Source: Propionivibrio sp.
GTDB taxonomy: Bacteria > Pseudomonadota > Gammaproteobacteria > Burkholderiales > Rhodocyclaceae
NCBI RefSeq assembly: GCF_017995515.1
Contig: NZ_JAGOIT010000001.1
Coordinates: 29,221 to 93,220, forward strand
Reading direction: 5' to 3'
DNA length: 64,000 nt
Shown piece by piece: positions 9,902 through 23,951 of the stretch (positions within the stretch are counted from its first letter, which is position 1; each line of letters opens with the position of its first letter). The position numbers and the translations under genes were made by a program. The notes below the pieces were generated by a model. It saw nothing but the letters and a program-made list of their open reading frames with translations, was not told where the DNA came from and made no database searches.

Positions 9902-9966
9902 CCGTGCGGCGGGCATCGGTGGGCCCGAATGTCGGCCCCGATTCCGCCCTGTAGGTCAGACGGTGA

Positions 9967-10377
9967 TTACTTCTTCGGGTCTTCGCACAGTTCGAGCAGC
10001 ACGCCCTTCGTCGACTTCGGATGCAGGAAGGCGATGTCGAGACCTTCGGCGCCCTTGCGCGGCGACTTGTCGATCAGTTGCACGCCGTTGCCTTCGAGCT
10101 CGGTCAGATTAGCTTGCAGACCATTGACGGCGAGCGCGAGGTGCTGGATGCCTTCGCCTTTCTTCTCGATGAACTTGCCGATCGGGCCTTCCGGATCGGT
10201 CGATTCGAGCAGTTCGATCTTCGACTGGCCGATCTTGAAGAAGGCGGTCCTGACCTTCTGTTCCTTGACTTCCTCGATCGCGTAGCACTTCAGGCCGAGC
10301 TGCTTCTCCCAGAACGGGATGGCTTCGTCGAGGCTCTTGACGGCGATGCCGATATGTTCGATGTGCGAGATGTCCAT
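9967..10377 (-). CDS. mce: Methylmalonyl-CoA epimerase
   Basis: Vicinal-oxygen-chelate fold enzyme interconverting R- and S-methylmalonyl-CoA, 136 aa. The ATG at 10375-10377 follows AAGGAAA; the longer reading frame upstream has no family resemblance. Motifs: IEHIGIAVKSLDEAIPFWEK (metal His in HIGI), FFKIGQSKIELLESTDPEGP (catalytic Glu region), and GEGIQHLALAV (second metal His), ending LLELCEDPKK. It lies 99 bp after malonyl-CoA decarboxylase. It implies a propionyl-CoA/succinyl-CoA route with B12-dependent mutase, consistent with the btu genes at the left edge; the mutase itself is not in the window. Confidence 0.93.
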   Translation of the reverse strand: MDISHIEHIGIAVKSLDEAIPFWEKQLGLKCYAIEEVKEQKVRTAFFKIGQSKIELLESTDPEGPIGKFIEKKGEGIQHLALAVNGLQANLTELEGNGVQLIDKSPRKGAEGLDIAFLHPKSTKGVLLELCEDPKK

Positions 10378-10476
10378 GGCTATTTCCTTAAGGTAGGTGG
10401 AACACGGTTGCAAATGGCGAAAAAAAGCGATTTTAGCGTATCTGCCCGGGCTGCTGGGCGCCGGCGACATTGGTGA

Positions 10477-11862
10477 TCAATCGCGTGCCGCGCGGCGCAC
10501 GGTACCCGAGGTGACGACGGCGCCGTCGCGCGAGAAGGCCTCGACGTTGGTTTCGATCGCATCGGGATCGTAAAGATAGTTGACCATCAGGCCGAACGAT
10601 TGCTTCAGGCCATTCGCCGAGGTATCGGCCAGATAGTTGATGCGCTCGATGCGTGCGCCGTTGCCGAGATGGAAGCGCGACACCGGGTCGTACGGCCGTG
10701 CGCCGGACTTGGCGTTGAGGAAATAGCGCGCGGCGAGCCGCGTCAGGCCGGGCTGCAGCGCACGTGCGAGGCGCGCGTTGCCGACCCATGCATCGTTGGC
10801 CACGAGCTTGCGGATATCGTCGACCGACTGGACGGAAGGCCCCTTGCTGCCGACCATCCGCGCCACGCGCGCGATCAGATCGTCAGTGAAAACCTGCGCC
10901 CAGACGTCGGGGTTCTTGTCCACCCAGCGGCGCAGCGTCGGAATCGGCGACAGCGTCGCGAACGTCGTCAAACGTGGAAAATCGCGCTTCAGGTCATCGA
11001 TCACGCGCTTGAGCAGAAAGTTTCCGAACGAGACGCCGCGCAATCCCGTCTGTGTGCTCGAGATCGAATAGAAGATCGCCGTCTTGGCGCGCTCGGCGTC
11101 GAACACTGGCGCGTGCTCGTCGAGCAGCGCCTGCACGTTGTCGGCCAGTTCGTCGACCAGCGCGACCTCGACGAAGATCAGCGGCTCCATCGGCATGCGC
11201 GGGTGGAAGAAGGCGTAGCAGCGGCGGTCGGAATCGAGGCGGTTCTTCAGGTCGCTCCACGAGCGGATCTCGTGCACGGCCTCGTATTCGATCAGCTTTT
11301 CCAGCAGCAGCGCCGGCGAATTCCACGAGATGCGGTGCAGTTCGAGGAAACCGACGTCGAACCAGGCGCCGAGACGCGTTTCAAGCTCGCGGTCGAGCGA
11401 ACGCAGCGCCGGATCGTGTTCGAGGAAGCGCAGCAGGTCGGCGCGCAGGTCGACGAGGAACTTGACGCCCTGCGGGATGGCGTTGAACTGGGTCAGAATG
11501 CGCAGGCGTGCCGAGCGCATCGCGCCGCGCAAGGCCGATTCGGCTGCCCACTGCCCATCGCTGCCGATCGCCGCCTGATACTGGGCGTGCGCCTTTTCGA
11601 CGGCCTTCGGGTCCGGCCCGAACTCGGTAGCGACAATGCGCAGAAAAGCCGCCCGCCCGTCGTCACCGAGGTTCAGGTAGGTTTCAGCCAGGCGCGCAGC
11701 ACGCTGCCGCACCGACACTTCGCCGCCGAGACCGGCGGCGCATTCCTTGAGTTGATCGCGGATCTGGCTCAACTGGCGCTCGCTGACCTTGCCCGCCGGC
11801 GCATGCTCGGTGAGCATCTTGCGCACCTTCTTCAGACCTCTAGCAACGATTCCTTCTGCCAT
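10477..11862 (-). CDS. Malonyl-CoA decarboxylase
   Basis: Converts malonyl-CoA to acetyl-CoA and CO2, 461 aa, normal for the MCD family. The helical N-terminal domain (residues about 1-130) precedes the GNAT-fold catalytic domain. Signature stretches: WNSPALLLEKLIEYEAVHEI near residue 180, CYAFFHPRMPMEPLIFVEVAL near 213-233, and TTFATLSPIPTLRRW near 300-314. The family's catalytic Ser and His fall in the SPIP region and the later RYFLNAK...DPVSRFHLGNGA region. It lies between lgt and mce on the minus strand; coupling with the epimerase suggests acyl-CoA balancing. Confidence 0.92.
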   Translation of the reverse strand: MAEGIVARGLKKVRKMLTEHAPAGKVSERQLSQIRDQLKECAAGLGGEVSVRQRAARLAETYLNLGDDGRAAFLRIVATEFGPDPKAVEKAHAQYQAAIGSDGQWAAESALRGAMRSARLRILTQFNAIPQGVKFLVDLRADLLRFLEHDPALRSLDRELETRLGAWFDVGFLELHRISWNSPALLLEKLIEYEAVHEIRSWSDLKNRLDSDRRCYAFFHPRMPMEPLIFVEVALVDELADNVQALLDEHAPVFDAERAKTAIFYSISSTQTGLRGVSFGNFLLKRVIDDLKRDFPRLTTFATLSPIPTLRRWVDKNPDVWAQVFTDDLIARVARMVGSKGPSVQSVDDIRKLVANDAWVGNARLARALQPGLTRLAARYFLNAKSGARPYDPVSRFHLGNGARIERINYLADTSANGLKQSFGLMVNYLYDPDAIETNVEAFSRDGAVVTSGTVRRAARD

Positions 11863-11906
11863 TTGCCTTCTCCTCGATCAGTGGATGGTGTTCGACAGTC
11901 TCCAGT

Positions 11907-12704
11907 CTAGACCTTGCGCCGGTGGGCGGCTGCCAGCATCAGTACGCCGATGGCGATCATCGGCAGCGACAGCCATTGCCCCATGCTGATCACCTCGGAG
12001 AGTCCGAAAATCCCTTCATCGGGCGTGCGGAAGTACTCGGCGAGAAAGCGGAAACTACCGTAGCCGATGAGGAAGACGCCGGAAACAGCGCCACGCGGTC
12101 GTGTTCTGCCGGAATAAACCCAAAGCAGGACGAACAGCAGCAGCCCTTCCAGGCCTGCCTGGTAGAGCTGCGAGGGATGGCGCGGCAGATCGTCGACGCG
12201 CGGAAAGACCATCGCCCACGGCAGATTCGCGTCGGCGACGCGCCCCCACAACTCGCCATTGATGAAGTTGCCGATGCGGCCGGCGGCGAGGCCGAGCGGC
12301 ACGAGCGGTGCGATGAAGTCGGTGATGTCCAGCCACGCGCGCTGCCATTTGTGCGCACAGAACGCCATCGCCAGCAGGACGCCGAGGAAGCCGCCGTGGA
12401 ACGACATGCCGCCTTGCCAGATCGCGAGGATCCGTGCCGGATCAGAAAAATAGTAGCCCGGCTCATAGAAGAGGACCTGCCCGAGGCGGCCGCCGAGGAT
12501 GACGCCGAGCACGCCGTAGAAGAGCAGGTCGTCGAGCTGCTGCACCGTCCAGCCGTTCTGCGCCAGCTGCGGATGCGTCTGGATGCGGTGCTTGCCCAGC
12601 CACCAGAACTGGAAGAAGGCCAGAAGATACATCAGGCCGTACCAGTGGATGGCGAGCGGCCCGACGGAGATTGCGACGGGGTTGAACTGGGGATGAACAA
12701 ACAT
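11907..12704 (-). CDS. lgt: Prolipoprotein diacylglyceryl transferase
   Basis: Inner-membrane enzyme that attaches diacylglycerol from phosphatidylglycerol to the lipobox cysteine of prolipoproteins, the first step of lipoprotein maturation. 265 aa with about seven membrane helices. Motifs: [13 protein letters not shown] near the N-terminus, [15 protein letters not shown] with the essential His, and the Lgt signature [16 protein letters not shown] near residues 137-152. The start ATG at 12702-12704 gives [23 protein letters not shown], typical of the family. It follows the CBS gene by about 80 bp. Confidence 0.95.
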   Translation of the reverse strand: MFVHPQFNPVAISVGPLAIHWYGLMYLLAFFQFWWLGKHRIQTHPQLAQNGWTVQQLDDLLFYGVLGVILGGRLGQVLFYEPGYYFSDPARILAIWQGGMSFHGGFLGVLLAMAFCAHKWQRAWLDITDFIAPLVPLGLAAGRIGNFINGELWGRVADANLPWAMVFPRVDDLPRHPSQLYQAGLEGLLLFVLLWVYSGRTRPRGAVSGVFLIGYGSFRFLAEYFRTPDEGIFGLSEVISMGQWLSLPMIAIGVLMLAAAHRRKV

Positions 12705-12785
12705 GACGTACTCGCTTGAACGGCTCGATCGTGCAGGGTGAAAGTCGCCGGTCTGTCACACCGGCGCCGGCGGCGACTGGTGCGC

Positions 12786-13253
12786 CTACTTCGCCTCCTC
12801 CGGCCAATCCTTGATGTACGCCTTGAGCAGCTTGTTCTCGAAGTTGCGTTCTTCGAGCACGGCCTTGGCGACGTCGTGAAAAGAGATCACGCACATCAGG
12901 GTGTCGCCGTCCATCACCGGCAGGTAGCGCGTGTGTGTCGTCACCATCAGGCGGCGCAGTTCATCGACGTCCATGTCGGGCGAGGTGGTCGGCGGATCGG
13001 TCTGCATCGCCTCGCCGACGAGGATCTCGGCGATCGGCGGTGTCGGCCCGACGCGCCGCTCCGTTTGCCGCTGGGCCAGGATGCGCAGCACCTCGCGGAA
13101 GGTCAGCATGCCGACCAGCTTGCCGGCCTCCATGACGACGACCGCGCCGATGTCGTTCTCGGCCATCATGATGACGGCCTCGGACAGCAGCGTATTCGGA
13201 TGCGCGGTAAACAGCGCCGAATCCTTGACCTTCAGTACTTCCCTGACCTCCAT
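12786..13253 (-). CDS. Tandem CBS-domain protein
   Basis: 155-aa soluble protein made of two CBS motifs that usually bind adenine nucleotides as an energy sensor. CBS1 covers residues about 5-60 (LLSEAVIMMAENDIGAVVVM, KLVGMLTFREVLRIL) and CBS2 residues about 80-140 (VGEAMQTDPPTTSPDMDVDE, TRYLPVMDGDTLMCVISFHD). No partner domain is fused. It lies 72 bp after pntB and in the same direction; a role tuning transhydrogenase or redox state is only a contextual guess. Confidence 0.88.
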   Translation of the reverse strand: MEVREVLKVKDSALFTAHPNTLLSEAVIMMAENDIGAVVVMEAGKLVGMLTFREVLRILAQRQTERRVGPTPPIAEILVGEAMQTDPPTTSPDMDVDELRRLMVTTHTRYLPVMDGDTLMCVISFHDVAKAVLEERNFENKLLKAYIKDWPEEAK

Positions 13254-13325
13254 GCTTCACTCCAGTCAGTGCAAATCAACGCAAACCGGCCCGGTCGGCA
13301 GTGCGACGCCGACCGGCCGCCCGTG

Positions 13326-14735
13326 TCAGCTCTTGAGCGCAACGAGGACTTCGTCGAGCATCTTCTTGGCGTCGCCGAACAGCATCCGGTTGTTGTCCTT
13401 GTAAAACAGCGGGTTGTCGACGCCGGCATAGCCGGAGGCCATCGAGCGCTTCATGACGATCGAGGTCTTCGCCTTCCAGACTTCGAGCACCGGCATGCCG
13501 GCGATCGGGCTGCCCGGATCTTCCTGCGCCGCCGGATTCACGATGTCGTTGGCGCCGATCACCATGGCGATGTCGGTGTCCGGGAAGTCCGCGTTGATCT
13601 CATCCATTTCCATCACGATGTCGTACGGCACCTTGGCTTCGGCGAGCAATACATTCATGTGCCCTGGCATGCGGCCGGCCACCGGATGGATGCCGAAGCG
13701 CACGTTGACGCCTTTCGCACGCAGGTGCTGCGTGATTTCGAACACCGTGTGCTGCGCCTGTGCTACGGCCATGCCGTAGCCGGGGACGATGATCACGTTC
13801 TTCGCTTCGCGCAGCATCTCGGCGGTTTCCGTTGCGGATACGGCGACCACTTCACCGGCCGGCGCTTCGCTTGCCTTGGCGGCTGGCGCACCACTGCCGG
13901 TACCGAAACCGCCGGCGATGACGCTGAGGAAGTTGCGGTTCATCGCGCGGCACATGATGTAGGAGAGGATCGCACCCGACGAGCCGACCAGCGCGCCGAC
14001 GACGATCAAGAGGTCGTTGTTGAGCATGAAGCCCGTCGCCGATGCCGCCCAACCCGAGTAGCTGTTGAGCATGGACACGACGACCGGCATGTCGGCGCCG
14101 CCGATGGCCATCACCATGTGGATGCCGAAGAGCAGCGCGATCACCGTCATCACGACGAGCGGCAGCATGCCGTCGGCCGTCGCGTGCGCGTTCAGGAACT
14201 CGCGGCCGAACCAGATGACGATCAGGAGACCTGCCAGGTTGAGGAAATGGCGCCCCGGCAACAACAACGGCTTGCCGCCGATCCTGCCCGACAGCTTGCC
14301 GAAGGCAATCAGTGATCCGGAGAAGGTGATCGCGCCGATCAGGATACCGACGTAGATCTCGATCTCGTGGATCGTCTTCTCGGCGCCCTCGAACTGCACC
14401 GACGGGTCGATGTAGGTGGCGAAGCCGACGAGGCAGGCGGCGAGGCCGACGAGACTATGCATCAGCGCGACCAGTTCGGGCATCTGCGTCATCTTGACGG
14501 CACGCGCCGCGTACAGGCCGACGGCGCCGCCGACGACCATGGTGCCGACGATCCAGCCGAAGCCGCCGGCGGTGACGCGCGGGCCGAAGATGGTGGCCAG
14601 CACGGCGATGGCCATGCCGATCATGCCGTAGACGTTGCCGCGCCGCGCCGTCTCGGGGCTGGAGAGGCCGCCGAGGCTGAGGACGAAGAGGATGGTGGCT
14701 CCGATGTAGGAGACAGTAGCGAGACTTGCATTCAT
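13326..14735 (-). CDS. pntB: NAD(P) transhydrogenase subunit beta
   Basis: Membrane/NADP(H)-binding subunit of proton-translocating transhydrogenase, 469 aa. The N-terminal half carries about eight to nine membrane helices ([46 protein letters not shown]). The C-terminal domain III (from about residue 290) has the NADP-binding [40 protein letters not shown] and [25 protein letters not shown] precedes the ATG, 16 bp after the pntA stop, so the pair is an operon. It supplies NADPH from NADH at the cost of proton-motive force. Confidence 0.96.
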   Translation of the reverse strand: MNASLATVSYIGATILFVLSLGGLSSPETARRGNVYGMIGMAIAVLATIFGPRVTAGGFGWIVGTMVVGGAVGLYAARAVKMTQMPELVALMHSLVGLAACLVGFATYIDPSVQFEGAEKTIHEIEIYVGILIGAITFSGSLIAFGKLSGRIGGKPLLLPGRHFLNLAGLLIVIWFGREFLNAHATADGMLPLVVMTVIALLFGIHMVMAIGGADMPVVVSMLNSYSGWAASATGFMLNNDLLIVVGALVGSSGAILSYIMCRAMNRNFLSVIAGGFGTGSGAPAAKASEAPAGEVVAVSATETAEMLREAKNVIIVPGYGMAVAQAQHTVFEITQHLRAKGVNVRFGIHPVAGRMPGHMNVLLAEAKVPYDIVMEMDEINADFPDTDIAMVIGANDIVNPAAQEDPGSPIAGMPVLEVWKAKTSIVMKRSMASGYAGVDNPLFYKDNNRMLFGDAKKMLDEVLVALKS

Positions 14736-14751
14736 GTCGTGTCTCCTTGGT

Positions 14752-16329
14752 TTACTTGCGGAACATGTCGAGCATGCGGCGGGTGACGGCGAAGCCGCCG
14801 AACATGTTGACCGCGGTCAGCGCGATGCTGACGGCGGCCAGGCCCTGGATCAGTGCCTCGGGGCGCGAGACGCCTTCGGCCAGCGGCGGCGCGATCTGCA
14901 CCAGCGCGCCGATGCAGATGATCGACGAGATCGCGTTGGTCACGCTCATCAGCGGCGTATGCAGGGCCGGCGTCACGTTCCAGACGACCATGTAGCCGAC
15001 GAAGCAGGCAAGCACGAAGACCGTGAAGTGCGAGAGGAAGGCCGGTGGTGCCCCGAGCCCCATGAGCAGGAAGAGCAGCGCGCCGACGCCGAAGAGCACC
15101 GCCACCTTGGTCGCCGATGCCGGTGCGCCGGCGCCGTGGCCATGCGCCGGAGGTGGAGGCGGCATCGCCGCTTTCGGCGCCGGTGGCGCGGCCGGCTTGA
15201 GCGCGGGCGGCGGCCAAGTGACGTTGCCGTCCTTGACGACCGTCAGGCCGCGGATGGCGTCGTCTTCCATATTGACGTTGATGTTGCCGTCCTTGGTCTT
15301 GCACAGTTCCTCGGTCAGGCGCAGCAGGTTGTTCGCGTAGAGTGTCGCCGACTGGCGTGCGAGACGGCTGACCAGATCGGTGTAGCCGACGATGGTCACG
15401 CCGTGCTTGACGACGGCCTGGCCCGGCTCGGTCAACTCGCAGTTGCCGCCCTGCTCGGCCGCCATGTCGACGATCACGCTGCCCGGCTTCATGCTCCTGA
15501 CCATCTCGGCCGTGATCAGCTTCGGCGCCGGCTTGCCGGGAATCAGCGCGGTGGTGATGATGATGTCGACCTCGCGCGCCTGCTTCGCGTACATCTCGCG
15601 CTGCGCCGCCTGGAAGCCCTCGCTCATCACCTTGGCGTAACCACCGCCACCTGAGCCTTCTTCCTCGTAGTCGACCTTGACGAACTCGCCGCCGAGCGAC
15701 ACGACCTGATCGGCGACCTCGGCGCGCGTATCGTTGGCGCGCACGATGGCGCCCAGGTTGGCCGCCGTACCGATCGCCGCCAGCCCAGCGACGCCTGCGC
15801 CGGCGATGAACACCTTGGCCGGCGGCACCTTGCCGGCGGCCGTAATCTGGCCGTTGAAGAAGCGGCCGAAGGCGTTGGCGGCCTCGATCACCGCGCGATA
15901 ACCCGCGACGCCCGCCTGCGAGGTCAGGGCGTCCATCTTCTGCGCGCGCGAGAGCGTGCGCGGCAACGAGTCGATGGCCAGCACGGTCGCCTTCCTGGCG
16001 GCCAGCTGCTGCATCAATTCCGGGTTCTGCGCCGGCCAGACGAAGGAGATGAGCGTGCCGCCCTCGCGCAGCAAACCGACCTCCTCGCTGCTCGGAGCTC
16101 GCACCTTGAACACCACGTCCGACGTTGCCCACAGCGTCGGCGCGTCGCTGACTATTCCAGCGCCCGCACTCTGGTAGGCATCATCACTGAAATTGGCCGA
16201 GTCGCCAGCGCCTGTTTCGACGGCGACCTTGAAGCCCAACTTGATCAGTTTCTCAACGACGTCAGGAATGGTCGCAACGCGTTTTTCGCCGGCAAAGACC
16301 TCTTTCGGAATTCCGATAGTCAGTGGCAT
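14752..16329 (-). CDS. pntA: NAD(P) transhydrogenase subunit alpha (fused alpha1-alpha2)
   Basis: 525 aa. Domain I (about 1-380) binds NAD(H): [19 protein letters not shown] at the start, the Rossmann loop [20 protein letters not shown] near residues 168-187, and [17 protein letters not shown] Pro/Ala linker at about 375-410 includes an AHGHG stretch, then three to four helices form the membrane part of domain II, ending RRMLDMFRK. In many alphaproteobacteria alpha1 and alpha2 are separate; here they are fused as in E. coli. GGAGAA lies 5 nt before the ATG. It is the first gene of the long minus-strand run. Confidence 0.96.
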   Translation of the reverse strand: MPLTIGIPKEVFAGEKRVATIPDVVEKLIKLGFKVAVETGAGDSANFSDDAYQSAGAGIVSDAPTLWATSDVVFKVRAPSSEEVGLLREGGTLISFVWPAQNPELMQQLAARKATVLAIDSLPRTLSRAQKMDALTSQAGVAGYRAVIEAANAFGRFFNGQITAAGKVPPAKVFIAGAGVAGLAAIGTAANLGAIVRANDTRAEVADQVVSLGGEFVKVDYEEEGSGGGGYAKVMSEGFQAAQREMYAKQAREVDIIITTALIPGKPAPKLITAEMVRSMKPGSVIVDMAAEQGGNCELTEPGQAVVKHGVTIVGYTDLVSRLARQSATLYANNLLRLTEELCKTKDGNINVNMEDDAIRGLTVVKDGNVTWPPPALKPAAPPAPKAAMPPPPPAHGHGAGAPASATKVAVLFGVGALLFLLMGLGAPPAFLSHFTVFVLACFVGYMVVWNVTPALHTPLMSVTNAISSIICIGALVQIAPPLAEGVSRPEALIQGLAAVSIALTAVNMFGGFAVTRRMLDMFRK

Positions 16330-16655
16330 TCAGTTCTCCATCACTCGATTCGTAAGTGTAAAAGTGCGGTTCGAACCTCGTTGAACCGCCCGTGATATTG
16401 AGGCGTGGCAGTCTCCGGCTTATGGGCGTCGGTCGCTCCGCATGACTGCTGGAAGTGGCCGAACTGTTCTTATAGCCGCGAACCGGATTCGGCACAGGAA
16501 ATCATGAGACCGAATACTTCGGCAAGACTCGGCAACTCTATCATGGGCGCCGGAGCTAATGAAGGCCGCTGCTTTGAAGAAACAACGCCCAACGTGCCTC
16601 GTACGGACAAATGCGCTTTTCGGCAGTCGAATGCCGAATTTTCAAAATGAACCAA
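16330..16655. other. Left part of the pntA-gltB divergent intergenic region
   Basis: No convincing gene. The only structures seen are an inverted repeat GCGGTTC / GAACCGC (16366-16372 and 16383-16389), about 37 bp upstream of pntA, which could be an operator, and a weak hairpin CGGCA / TGCCG at 16621-16636. Small open frames here lack start signals and family resemblance. Confidence 0.5.
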
Positions 16656-16675
16656 TGGACCGCTACGGCGGTCCA
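16656..16675. promoter_or_regulatory. Perfect palindrome next to the NtrC-like sites
   Basis: TGGACCGC / GCGGTCCA, a perfect 8-bp stem separated by TACG. It lies 8 bp before the first NtrC-like site. It has no T-run, so it is more likely a protein-binding site or mRNA-end structure than a terminator. Its binding protein is unknown. Confidence 0.4.
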
Positions 16676-16683
16676 CGGAAGCT

Positions 16684-16719
16684 GCACCGTTATGGTGAGC
16701 GCCGCACCGTTATGGTGCA
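16684..16719 (+). promoter_or_regulatory. Tandem NtrC-like binding sites upstream of gltBD
   Basis: GCACCGTTATGGTG occurs at 16684-16697 and again, extended to GCACCGTTATGGTGCA, at 16704-16719. The centres are 20 bp apart, about two helical turns. The dyad matches the NtrC consensus (GCACC, short spacer, TGGTGC). Glutamate synthase is a nitrogen-assimilation gene, so NtrC control is biologically fitting. No good -24/-12 sigma-54 promoter was found downstream, so the sites may act on the sigma-70 promoter, or the sigma-54 element may be degenerate. Confidence 0.65.
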
Positions 16720-16740
16720 TAAAGGGCCTGACCTAAGGCT

Positions 16741-16768
16741 TTGATTATCTGAGGTTTGACGATACAAT
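16741..16768 (+). promoter_or_regulatory. Putative sigma-70 promoter of gltBD
   Basis: TTGATT at 16741-16746 and TACAAT at 16763-16768, 16-bp spacing. The predicted start near 16775 yields a ~100-nt leader containing the terminator hairpin at 16795-16818. Confidence 0.5.
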
Positions 16769-16794
16769 TTTGAGCGGTCGCCCATTGGGCTCAT

Positions 16795-16818
16795 AAGCTG
16801 GCTTCGGCCGGCTTTTTT
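16795..16818 (+). terminator. Leader terminator/attenuator before gltB
   Basis: AAGCTGGC / GCCGGCTT (one G-U wobble) with TTCG tetraloop and a following T-run, 56 bp upstream of the gltB start. A second small hairpin GCCCATTGGGC (16780-16790) lies between the promoter and this terminator. The position within the gltB leader suggests attenuation, or else the end of a very short separate RNA. Confidence 0.65.
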
Positions 16819-16873
16819 GACGTTTGGTGGATTGACAGCCGCTGTCTTGTCATCGTTTTATGAGGATTGAAGA

Positions 16874-21565
<4,692 letters not shown>

Positions 21566-23032
21566 ATGGGAAAGCCAACCGGCTTCATGGAGCGTCAGCG
21601 TTTGTCGGAGGCGTATGAGCCTGCGGAAGCCCGTCTGAAGCACTATCGAGAATTTGTCGCCACGCTCAACGACGAGCAGGCGAGCGTGCAAGGCTCGCGC
21701 TGCATGGATTGCGGCATTCCGTTCTGTAACAGCGGCTGTCCGGTAAACAACATCATCCCGGACTGGAACGACCTCGTTTATCGCGGCAAGTGGAAGGAAG
21801 CGCTCGCCGTCCTGCACTCGACCAACAATTTCCCGGACTTCACCGGCAGGATCTGTCCGGCGCCGTGTGAAGCCGCGTGCACGCTCAACATCAACAACGA
21901 GGCCGTCGGCATCAAGTCGATCGAGCACGCGATTGTCGACAAGGGCTGGCAGATGGGCTGGATCGTGCCGCAGCCGCCCAAGTCGAAGACCGGCAAGAAA
22001 GTCGCTGTCATCGGCTCCGGTCCGGCCGGTCTCGCCGCCGCGCAGCAGCTGGCCCGCGTCGGCCACGACGTGACGGTGTTCGAGAAGAACGATCGTCCGG
22101 GCGGTCTGCTTGGCTACGGTATCCCGGACTTCAAGCTCGACAAGTCCCTGATCGAGCGGCGCGTCAGGCAGATGCAGGCCGAAGGCGTCACCTTCCGCAA
22201 TCGCGTCATCGTCGGCAGCAAGGAGTTGCCGGCGGGTATCGTCTGCGACGCCAAGGACTTCGTCTCGGCCGAACAGATCCAGAGCGAGTTCGACGCGGTG
22301 ATCCTGGCCACCGGTTCCGAAGTGCCGCGCGACCTGCCGATTCCCGGCCGTGAACTGAAGGGCGTCTACCCGGCGCTGCAGTTCCTCATCCCGCAGAACA
22401 AGCAGGTGAGCGGCGGCAAGACGAACCCGATTCACGCCAGGGGCAAGCACGTCATCGTGATCGGCGGCGGCGATACGGGTTCCGACTGTGTCGGCACCAG
22501 CTACCGCCACGGCGCGGCGTCGGTAACGCAGTTCGAACTGATGCCGCAACCGCCCGAACAGGAAGACAAGCCGCTGACCTGGCCGTACTGGCCGCTCAAG
22601 ATGCGGACGTCTTCTTCGCATCTCGAAGGCGACACGCAGCGCAAGTTTTCGATCGCGACCAAGGAGTTCATCGGCGAAAAGGGCGTGCTCAAGGCCCTGA
22701 AGACCGTCGAGCTCGAATGGAAGGGCGGCAAGATGAGCGAAGTTGTGGGTAGCGAGAAGGTCGTTCCGGCCGATCTCGTCTTCCTGGCGATGGGCTTCGT
22801 CAGCCCGGTTGGCGGCGTGCTCGAAGCCTTTGGCGTCGAGAAGGACGCGCGCGGCAACGCCAAGGCAACGACCGACGGCGAAGGATGCTACGCAACGAGC
22901 ACGGCCAAGGTGTTTGCCGCCGGCGATACGCGGCGCGGGCAGTCGCTGGTCGTCTGGGCGATCCGCGAAGGCCGTCAATGTGCGCGTGAAGTCGATCTCT
23001 TCCTGATGGGAAGCACGTCGCTGCCGCGCTAG
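21566..23032 (+). CDS. gltD: Glutamate synthase (NADPH) small subunit
   Basis: Electron-input subunit, 488 aa. The N-terminal cysteines for 4Fe-4S clusters are visible in [20 protein letters not shown] (about residues 46-65) and in [18 protein letters not shown]-binding [24 protein letters not shown] (about 146-169, quoted in part) and NADPH-binding [20 protein letters not shown] follow. The closing FAD motif is [18 protein letters not shown]. The start codon abuts the gltB stop (TAA then ATG), implying tight translational coupling. Confidence 0.97.
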   Translation: MGKPTGFMERQRLSEAYEPAEARLKHYREFVATLNDEQASVQGSRCMDCGIPFCNSGCPVNNIIPDWNDLVYRGKWKEALAVLHSTNNFPDFTGRICPAPCEAACTLNINNEAVGIKSIEHAIVDKGWQMGWIVPQPPKSKTGKKVAVIGSGPAGLAAAQQLARVGHDVTVFEKNDRPGGLLGYGIPDFKLDKSLIERRVRQMQAEGVTFRNRVIVGSKELPAGIVCDAKDFVSAEQIQSEFDAVILATGSEVPRDLPIPGRELKGVYPALQFLIPQNKQVSGGKTNPIHARGKHVIVIGGGDTGSDCVGTSYRHGAASVTQFELMPQPPEQEDKPLTWPYWPLKMRTSSSHLEGDTQRKFSIATKEFIGEKGVLKALKTVELEWKGGKMSEVVGSEKVVPADLVFLAMGFVSPVGGVLEAFGVEKDARGNAKATTDGEGCYATSTAKVFAAGDTRRGQSLVVWAIREGRQCAREVDLFLMGSTSLPR

Positions 23033-23065
23033 TGACCTCAGGAACGAATTAGTTCCGATCAGCAG

Positions 23066-23102
23066 AAAACCCCGCCAAGGCCAGCTTTGACGGGGTTTTT
23101 CT
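23066..23102 (+). terminator. Terminator after gltD
   Basis: AAAACCCCG / CGGGGTTTT stem flanking a partly paired loop (23075-23090), followed by TTTTTCTTT. Located 34 bp past the gltD stop. Confidence 0.85.
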
Positions 23103-23159
23103 TTGGCTGGCGCCGTGGCTATGGCATAGTAGCGCGGTGCACAAAACAGGGAGTAGACG

Positions 23160-23900
23160 ATGAATCCGGAGTTGCAAAAATCCTTGCAGGTCACCTCACT
23201 GTCCGGCTCTCTGGATAGCTACATGCTGATCATCCTGTTGATCATGATCGCGGCCGGCGTCCTTGGCGGCGTTGCCAACTACTTTCTCCGTGACCGTCAG
23301 CAGGAGTCGAGTCCGCAAGACTGGGCAAAATATTCCATCCTCGGCGTCATCGCCGCGCTGACCGTTCCCCTGTTCCTCAACATGATCTCGAGCAACCTGC
23401 TCGAAGCCGCGCGCACCCGGCCGGTGGACTTCTTCGTGTTCGCCGGCTTCTGCCTGATCTACGTCGTCGCGTCGCGCCGCGTCTTCGAAAACGCCGCGAA
23501 CAAATTGCTCGGCCAAGTGGATCAGATGAAGCGTGAAATGGTCCAGATCAAGCAGCAAAGACAGGAGGTAGCACTCTCCGCATTGCGCGAAGAACCCGCC
23601 GTAGCCGCCGACACCCCTTTGCCGGCGGTCAAGCCCGAAGTGATCAAGGAATCGCTGTCCTACAACGACATCGAGATCCTGCGCGCGCTGTCTGAAGACA
23701 GCTACGTGTATGGCAACCTCGCCGGCCTCACCGACAAGACCGGTCTCGCGCGCGACCTTGTCAGTTCGCGTTTGACCGTCTTGAAGTCGCTCGGCCTCAT
23801 CGAAACCCGCATCAACGACAAGAACGTCCTGCACTGGTTTGTTTCGCCGAAAGGCAAACAGATGCTGGGCGACATCCTCTCCGGACAGGAAGATCGCTGA
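23160..23900 (+). CDS. Membrane protein with C-terminal winged-helix-like domain (YEATS-associated-helix type?)
   Basis: 246 aa, not firmly assigned. AGGGAG precedes the ATG. Membrane segments: MLIILLIMIAAGVLGGVANYF (about 21-41), ILGVIAALTVPLFLNMIS (about 60-77), and DFFVFAGFCLIYVVAS (about 89-104). A coiled coil follows (QVDQMKREMVQIKQQRQEVA) and then a soluble domain from about residue 165 (YNDIEILRALSEDSYVYGNL, SSRLTVLKSLGLIETRI, HWFVSPKGKQMLG) that looks like a winged helix. The membrane part resembles proteins labelled YEATS-associated helix-containing; I am only moderately sure. It stands between the gltD terminator and glmU. Confidence 0.75.
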   Translation: MNPELQKSLQVTSLSGSLDSYMLIILLIMIAAGVLGGVANYFLRDRQQESSPQDWAKYSILGVIAALTVPLFLNMISSNLLEAARTRPVDFFVFAGFCLIYVVASRRVFENAANKLLGQVDQMKREMVQIKQQRQEVALSALREEPAVAADTPLPAVKPEVIKESLSYNDIEILRALSEDSYVYGNLAGLTDKTGLARDLVSSRLTVLKSLGLIETRINDKNVLHWFVSPKGKQMLGDILSGQEDR

Positions 23901-23951
23901 CGGCGCTGATTACGCCGATTCGACTGTCCGCTTCACCAGGTACCACAACTC

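Noticed and set aside
16747..16815. Sigma-54 (-24/-12) promoter for gltB
   Set aside because: Checked GG-N10-GC spacings around 16747-16815. None has an acceptable TGGC...TTGC match, so no such promoter is claimed.
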